Positions 58,035-64,000 of a stretch of DNA of 64,000 nucleotides are shown here, piece after piece. Source of the DNA: Primulina eburnea. Lineage: Eukaryota; Streptophyta; Magnoliopsida; Lamiales; Gesneriaceae. The stretch is taken from the NCBI RefSeq assembly GCF_022965805.1, contig NC_133114.1:9568261-9632260 (forward strand), in the 5' to 3' direction. Made by a program: the position numbers and the translations under genes. The notes under the pieces are model-generated. The model was not told where the DNA came from. It saw only the letters and a program-made list of their open reading frames with translations, and searched no databases. Each line of letters starts with the position of its first letter. Positions within the stretch are counted from its first letter, which is position 1.

Positions 58035-60355
58035 CTAAGGTTTCTTCTGCTGTTCTAAGATCTCTTTGATCTCTTCTCCCTTTTTGTCAAACATCTCCAT
58101 CTTGAGAGATAATTTCCGAACGTCAGTAGCTAGAAGCCGGACAGAGGTGGAAATGTTTTGAATAGCAGAGGTCATTTTGACTTGCAGCAAATCTATCTTC
58201 CTGGAGACGAGTGTCTCGACACTGTTAACTCGTTTGTTAATAGAATTTTGAGTTGCAGTGAGACTCAAGGCTATCCCCTTATTCTTCTGGATTTCTTCAA
58301 CTGCAAATGAGAGAGAGGTAACAACAGTTTGGATAGCTTTCAACTTTTCAGAATTGAACTGTTTAGAGTCTTCCAATTTTAGAGTGTGAGACAGTTGCGT
58401 ATTCTGAATCTTTGAGACGGCTGAGAGCATCTGATTCATACTATCCTGCATATTCTGAATTTCTTCGAGAACAAGATCAAAATCTGATGAGGATGGAGGA
58501 GGGGATTGATGAGGGGCTCCTGGTTTCTTTGTAGTTTGATTAAAAACCACCAAAGCTTGGTCAGTTGCTACTGTTTCAGCAGCAATCTGAACTGGAATGA
58601 CAGTAGCATCAATTTCTCTTTGAACCTGAGGCGGTGAAGATGGAATCTGATCAGCAGATGAGCTTTCTTGATGAATAATAGAGTCTGATAAAGTCAAAAC
58701 TGGTGCCTCTAACGGATGATCTTGAGAATCAATCGGCACATCAGTTGAAGGGTTTGGTCAGCAGATGAAACTTGCTGAACTAGTGCTTCTGAAGAAATAA
58801 GAGCCTCTGGATTGTTTTGATCAACGAGATGATCAACTTTATCAGAAGTAGGTTCGCTCAATTGTGATTCTTGTACCACTGCTTGAATAATTTCCTCAAT
58901 GTTTGCAAAGGATAATTCTACTTCAGTGTACATTTGATGTTCAGCAGGAGGTGATTGAGGCATATCCTGAACTGGCTCTTCAGTTGGAACAAGAACCTGT
59001 TCTGAGGATGGTTTATGCTGCTCAGAAGACGGTTCTTCAACTATTTCCTCTTCATCATCGTCTGAATCTCCTTGATGAAGAACTAACTCTTGATCTATTT
59101 CCCAAAATTTTATCTGAGATTGTAACCCAAACAGATCAGTGTCTAGCTGAGTAATTACTGCTTGATCAGCATAGGCAGTAGGATTTGTGGGAATGTAGTT
59201 GGTCTTCAATTTGCCAATAATTTGAGCCAACTTCTTGGCTCTCACCTGATCAAACAAATAAGTTTTTCTTTCCATAGCCTGAGCAACTGTGGCAGCTTTC
59301 ACCGTTCTTAGAACAAAAGCTTCCAGTTTGATAAAAGTGTTCAGCTGTTATTTCTTCTTCAGTTGCTTGGCAAAAATTTGAGTGCGATAAGTTGTCCAAG
59401 CATCATATAGTTGAAGTTTTGATGCTGCAAAATTGTTCACCCTATCCCAAACAAGGTCAATGTGGGTCTGAATGGCATTGGAAGGCCTAGGCTCTTCAAT
59501 CAATTTGCCCTTGCCTTTATCAGAACTGAGGATGTGTGGAATTTCCAGACCAGTTCGAGTAGCATCCACCCGTTCTATAATAGTGATCCCTTTGGGTCGG
59601 GCAGGTGCCAGAACAGTAGGACAAGCAATATTAATCAGAGGAGCTTTGATCCTAACTGTTTCTTTCTTTGCACCAGCTGAATTTTCTGGTGGGATGATCT
59701 TCAGAGGAACTGCTTCAATTGGCTGCTGAACATCTGAAGAAATTGGCTTGTCAGTAGGAATAGATTCCTCTGTAGTTGTTGGCTTAATTCTCTGGGTCCT
59801 TGGTTTCTTGGAGATCTTTGGGGAAGGGGTTTTCTCTGAATCTGATTCACCCACAACTAATTTCTTTTTAGCTGACTCCAACGTGAGTGCAGCAAAAGAT
59901 CCAGCCTTCGCCAAAATTCCTTTGGCGACTACATCAGCAAGTAACTGGACCTCGTGCTTCAGCTCCTTCTTTGGATCGGAAACTTTGATTTTCCGTCCAT
60001 CAGCAGAAAGTGAGGTTTGCATCTCTTCAATATCAGAAGCTTTAACATCCGAGAGGTGTGTCAATCCATCAGAAGGTAAAGAAAATATTTCCCCAAAGGA
60101 ATCTTCAGTGATGGTCAGCAACTGACCATTGATAGTAGAAGTGATGTTTCCATCAGAATCGATCATACCGCTTGAGTAGAATTTTTGAAGCTCTTTGGAG
60201 TAGATCTCTTGTGATGATTTTCCCAAGAATGTCCTTAAACCAGCAGTTTCAAGTTTTTGAAAAACTTTCTTCACATCAGCATCACCGAAGGATAGAATTG
60301 ATCCGAAATTGATAGCCATTGCATTCAGCATATAAGCGGGAGTTTGATTCGCCAT
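58035..60355 (-). pseudogene. ORF3 of Sirevirus D (envelope-gene position), two lesions
   Basis: The start is ATG at 60355 (MANQTPAYMLNAMAINFG), just after a splice acceptor. The N-terminal domain has FLGKSSQEIYSKELQKFY and EDSFGEIFSLPSDG. The middle is basic and Pro-rich (PKISKKPRTQRIKP), then comes a conserved PRPSNAIQTHIDLVWDRV. Acidic/Gln-rich text follows, and a C-terminal coiled-coil-like region ends GEEIKEILEQQKKP at 58035. Only an in-frame TAA at 59348 and a frameshift near 58740 interrupt about 770 codons. Compared with C it lacks about 75 residues after AALTLES. No membrane segment is seen downstream of the ATG. The role is unknown. Confidence 0.8.
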
Positions 60356-60372
60356 TTGGAACTGAATGATTT

Positions 60373-60396
60373 CCTGGAAAAAAGAGAGAAGGATGA
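60373..60396 (-). other. 3' splice acceptor upstream of ORF3 (D)
   Basis: The minus strand reads CCTTCTCTCTTTTTTCCAG then GAAATCATTCAG, a strong plant acceptor 17-18 bases before the ORF3 ATG. Confidence 0.6.
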
Positions 60397-60877
60397 AATT
60401 TGTTTTTGCGCTCAGGAGTTTGTAGATGAAAAGAAAACTGAAATGAAGCGGGGAATGGTACATATGTACGTGACGATTCAAATTCTGGACACGTGTTAGT
60501 CCATAGAAATGTTGAATGACAATGTGTGTACGTGTGCTATAAGCGTGTGTACAATTTAAATGGTTAAAATGTGTCCACGTTTTAAAATGAGATTCATCAT
60601 GAGATATCAGTCAATCACGTCACTAGATTTGGAATATAATATGATTAATTAGTTAACTTATATGAGAAGATTAGTGAAATATTCAACTGAACGATCAGTT
60701 TGTAAAACTGTGTCCTTTCAGTTGAGAATTTACTAACAATTGTCCTCTCAGTTAACCTCTTAAAACCATTATTCCCCCTTAATTGGTGCATAAAATAATT
60801 AAAGCGAATAAATAAATATCAGAAATATTATTTGTTGCTGAAACGTTGACGACACTTCAGCTTCCTTGATAGTCTGC

Positions 60878-60886
60878 TATAAATAG
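60878..60886 (+). promoter_or_regulatory. TATA box of antisense ORF (D)
   Basis: CTATAAATAG, 72 bases before the ATG at 60950. This leaves an A-rich leader of about 40 bases. Confidence 0.65.
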
Positions 60887-60949
60887 AAATAACATTGTTA
60901 GTTTTAGTCATATTGGTGAAAGAAAGAGAAAATAAACAAGACAAAAAAA

Positions 60950-61348
60950 ATGGCAGATGCGAGTTGCTCGAGTGTTTCGCCATTTTCTCTGGAAGCTAGG
61001 AAGGCTGCAATCGAAGATGAAGTCTTCTACACTAGTCTTCCCTACTGGGAAAAGTTACAGGAGCTTGCGTTCCTGTATAATTCTGGAGAGGCTACCACTC
61101 CCAGACTGGTGGCACAGTTGACAGAAGTGCGGGAGCACTTGAATATAGCTGTGTGGGTGGACGTCTTTAAAGATGGTCATATCTATCAGCTGATGCTTCA
61201 AAAAGAACTGGATATTCTTAATCGCATAGCTTCTTCTCACAGCTTTTGCAAGACATCTTCCTCAGCTCTATCAGTTTGGTTGAGAATGTGGATAGACGAT
61301 GTAGAGGAAAAATATGAAAATGTAATCCAAGATAATATTTATTGTTGA
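60950..61348 (+). CDS. Antisense ORF of Sirevirus D, homologue of C antisense ORF 1
   Basis: An intact 132-codon ORF, MADASCSSVSPFSLEARK to the stop, with plant-like start context (AAAAAAATGGC). It is gaplessly alignable with 44053-44445 for about 129 residues. Constant blocks are SLPYWEKLQEL, NSGEATTP, REHLNIAV, ILNRIASSHSFCKTSSSAL and WLRMWIDDVEEKYENV. Conserved Trp, Tyr and a single Cys suggest a folded helical protein. It is not a shadow: no sense frame covers this interval. It is the only full-length intact frame of element D in the window. Function unknown. Possibilities are a regulator of the element, a silencing suppressor or a captured host fragment; the sequence does not decide. Confidence 0.68.
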   Translation: MADASCSSVSPFSLEARKAAIEDEVFYTSLPYWEKLQELAFLYNSGEATTPRLVAQLTEVREHLNIAVWVDVFKDGHIYQLMLQKELDILNRIASSHSFCKTSSSALSVWLRMWIDDVEEKYENVIQDNIYC

Positions 61349-61569
61349 ATGAAATATTTATTTTGGTGTAACTTTGTTTTTCTTTTTCCTGCAAGTAATA
61401 AGTTTCAATAGTTATTATATAAACAGATGAACTGATGAAAAACTAACTGATAAAAAAAATTTACCGACATCAGTTGAGAGTCATATGAATAAACAACTAA
61501 CTTAAGAATCAGTAAATGACATTAAAGCTGAAAGATGAATTAAGAACCAAGACAACAATAACAACTGAT

Positions 61570-62085
61570 TAGGATAAATCAATTAATCCAAGTATATTGC
61601 GAAACTGAGAAAACTTAGTTTCAGCCAGTGGTTTGGTGAAGATATCAGCTGCTCAATTGAGACATATTCCAGTTTGATGTCCTTCTTCAGGGCATGATCT
61701 CTGATGAAGTGATGTCTGACATCTATGTTCTTGGTTCTGGAGTGAAGAACTGGATTATAGGTGATAGCAATTGTACTTGTATTATCACAAAATATTGGCG
61801 ATTCTTTAGCATGAATTCCATAATCTCTCAGTTGTTGCTGAATCCAAAGCAGTTGAGCACAGCAGCTTCCAGCAGCAAGATATTCTGCTTCAGTTGTGGA
61901 AGTTGCTATGGATGTTTGCTTTTTGCTGAACCATGAGATCATTCTGTCCCCTAGAAACTGACATGATCCACTAGTACTTTTACGATCAATCTTACATCAT
62001 GCATAATCTGCATCTGAATATCTAACTAAATTGAAAGATGAGTCTTTAGAATACCATAACCCAACACTTTGTGTGCCCTTAAGAT
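61570..62085 (-). pseudogene. Sirevirus D RNase H
   Basis: The readable part 61942-61583 has MISWFSKKQTS, STTEAEYLAAGSC, CDNTSTIAITYNP and RHHFIRDHALKKDI. An upstream TGA near 61995 replaces Gly in the ADYAG motif. A deletion of about eight bases near 61650 destroys the final ADIFTKPL segment and adds a false tail. Confidence 0.88.
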
Positions 62086-62088
62086 ATT

Positions 62089-63342
62089 TCAAAATACGCT
62101 TGGCAGCTGTAAAATGTGATTCATAGGATTTGCTTGAAATCTAGCACACATGCATACAGCAAATACAATATCAGGACGACTAGCAGTTAGGTACAATAAT
62201 GAACCTATTAAACCTCTGTAAAGTGTCGTCTCAACTGATATTCCCCCTTGATCAGTGTCCAGTTTTACTGATGAGCTCATGGGAGTACTTGCAGCTGAAT
62301 ATGATTCCATTCCAAACTTCTTCAGTAGTTCCTTCGTGTATTTAGTTTGACTAATGAAGATACCCGACTCCAGTTGCTTCACTTGTAATCCAAGAAAGAA
62401 TGTCAGTTCACCCATCATGCTCATTTCAAATTTCTCCTGCATTAACTTAGCAAATTTCTCGCATAATTTTGGGTTAGTTGGCCCAAAAATAATGTCATCA
62501 ACATAAATTTGAACGAGTAGAATATGATCATTCTTGGAAAATTTGAACAATGTCTTATCAACTGATCCAACAGAAAAATCGTGATCAGTTAGAAATTTTG
62601 AAAGAGTTTCATACCAAGCTCTTGGAGCTTGTTTAAGACCATATAAGGATTTGTTCAAATGGTAGACATGATCAGGAAGGTGATGATTGATAAAACCTGG
62701 AGGTTGTTCAACATAGACTTCTTCTTGCAACTGGCCATTCAGAAATGCACTATTTACATCCATTTGATAGACTTTGAAGTTTTTGAATGAAGTATAGGCA
62801 AGGAATATCCTGATTGCCTCCAGTCTTGCAACTTGTGCATATGTCTCATTGTAATCAATTCCTTCTTTCTGGCTATATCCTTGTGCTACTAACCTTGCTT
62901 TGTTACGCACAACTGAACCATCTTCGTTCAGTTTGCTCCTGTACACCCATTTTGTACCTATAATAGTTTTTGAAATTGGTCTTGGAACTAAGTTCCAGAC
63001 ACTGTTATGGAAAAACTGATTTAGCTCCTCTTGCATTGCATTTATCCAGTTTGGATCAGCAAGAGCTTCATCAGTCTTCTTGGGTTCTAGTTGAGACACA
63101 AAGGCTGAATGAATAAATAGATTGAGCATATGATTTCTGGTTATTACTGGATCAGATGGATTACCTATCACCAGTTCTGGAGGAAGTGATTTCTTCCATC
63201 TAAGTTCAGCATTTGTTGCTTCTCTATCAGCAATTTCTTCGATAGGTAACCGAGTGTTCTCAGTTTCAGTTGGAGCTGATTCAGTTGGCAACTGATTCAC
63301 ATTTGTTTGCTCCACTAACTGATTGTCAAGATTTGCTTCCAA
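62089..63342 (-). pseudogene. Sirevirus D reverse transcriptase
   Basis: A long open frame of 417 codons: [60 protein letters not shown] (Lys to Asn in the usual VKSAFLNG), [13 protein letters not shown] and the catalytic [13 protein letters not shown]. It ends early by frameshift near 62125, just where RNase H begins. RT itself is uninterrupted. It belongs to the SIRE/Maximus type and is over 85% identical to C by eye. Confidence 0.93.
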
Positions 63343-63348
63343 TTCAGC

Positions 63349-64000
63349 TCATTGATCCAATATCTCAGGTTCAGGTGTTTGGAGGTTTCTTTGTTTAATA
63401 TGGATGTCTTCTTCATCATCATCATCCAAGCTTATATCTGTAAATCTATCAGCTAGCTCAACTGTATCAGTTGGCTTAATAGTTAGTGCAAATTCATCAA
63501 ACACAACATGAATAGATTCCTCAACGTTCAAAGTATTTTTGTTGAAGACCCTATAAGTTTTACTAACTGAAGAGTAACCAAGAAATATTCCCTCTGCATA
63601 TTTAGCATCAAAAGCTTTTAAATGAGTTATACCATTGACAAGTATAAAGCATCTGCAGCCGAATATTTTGAAGTAGGAAAGCACACTTTTTCTTCCATGC
63701 CAGATCTCATAAGGTGTTTTCATATGATTCTTATTAATCATTGATCTGTTTTGAGTGTAACACGCAGTGTTCACTGCCTCTGCCCAAAACCTTTGAGAGA
63801 TACTAGAATCAACAAGCATTGTTCTAGCAGCCTCTTTGAGGGTCCGATTTCTCCTTTCAGCTACACCATTTTGCTGAGGAGTTCTAGCTGCTGAAAGCTC
63901 ATGCTTGATTCCGGTATTCTCTAAATAATTTTAAAGAATTTGATTGATAAATTCAGTTCGTTGATCGGATCTGATTCTGTCAATTCCAACTGATTTTTCA
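63349..64000 (-). pseudogene. Sirevirus D integrase (partial, runs off the window)
   Basis: In frame with RT, separated by TGA at about 63349. It shows NGVAERRNRTLKEAART near 63820-63870, ISQRFWAEAVNTACYTQNR, KTPYEIWHGRKS, GIFLGYSS and DISLDDDDEE. Near 63935-63960 the conserved SDRG reads SDQR and a TAA follows, so the catalytic core is damaged. The first catalytic Asp lies beyond the window edge. Confidence 0.9.

Larger units (their letters stand above)
60356..60949. promoter_or_regulatory. Divergent intergenic region of D (ORF3 / antisense ORF)
   Basis: 594 bp, the counterpart of 43468-44052. GACACGTGTT (60488-60497) lies 133 bases from the ORF3 ATG (136 in C). GTGTGTACGTGTGC follows, then TCACGTCA (60615-60622) and the TATA box at 60878-60886. 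The blocks are alignable throughout by eye. Confidence 0.6.

Overview
The window is plant nuclear repeat DNA: nested, mostly dead LTR retrotransposons with two non-autonomous hAT-like DNA transposons. I find no ordinary host gene, rRNA or tRNA gene. The organism is a flowering plant. Initiator-Met-tRNA primer sites, a Sirevirus-type Copia pol, AT-rich LTRs and hAT elements support this. A lamiid eudicot is only a weak guess, because the ORF3 proteins recall predicted proteins I associate with Gesneriaceae genomes.

Layout. 1-8289 is a permuted second copy of sequence found further right: 1-2440 equals 16792-19231 without a visible difference, and 2445-8289 equals 10799-16731 but is riddled with 1-4 base deletions. 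It looks more like an assembly product than a genuine duplicate. 8290-10328 is AT-rich spacer with one eroded LTR (element H) and a decayed coding-like stretch. 10329-28448 is a three-level nest: a hAT-like element (TSD TGGAAAAC/TGGAAAAA) split by Copia element A (10404-27868, minus), which is itself split by Ty3/Gypsy chromovirus-like element G (12938-20408, plus, TSD ACTGA). From about 29494 an older Copia element E (plus) begins. Its LTR is split by Copia element B (30128-39468, plus, TSD TTTTT). Its primer-binding site is split by Sirevirus C (39681-51464, minus, TSD GTATC). E gag follows at 51470-52409. 52410-56921 holds Sirevirus-like LTR pieces, a 919 bp hAT-like element (TSD GTTCCAAC) and a diverged lone LTR of the G family. 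A second Sirevirus, D (minus), starts at 56922 and runs off the right edge.

How the genes work together. C and D have gag, protease, integrase, RT and RNase H on the minus strand, then an extra sense gene (ORF3) where Sireviruses carry their envelope-like gene. Every long sense frame is broken by stops or frameshifts. Between pol and ORF3 both elements carry an intact plus-strand (antisense) ORF of about 130 codons, with its own TATA box and plant-like start context. C has a second, related antisense ORF next to it. ORF3 and the antisense gene are divergent across about 590 bp of conserved DNA with a G-box and a second ACGT element, and ORF3 is preceded in both copies by a strong 3' splice acceptor. 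This antisense gene/divergent promoter/spliced ORF3 module is the best candidate for an undescribed system here.
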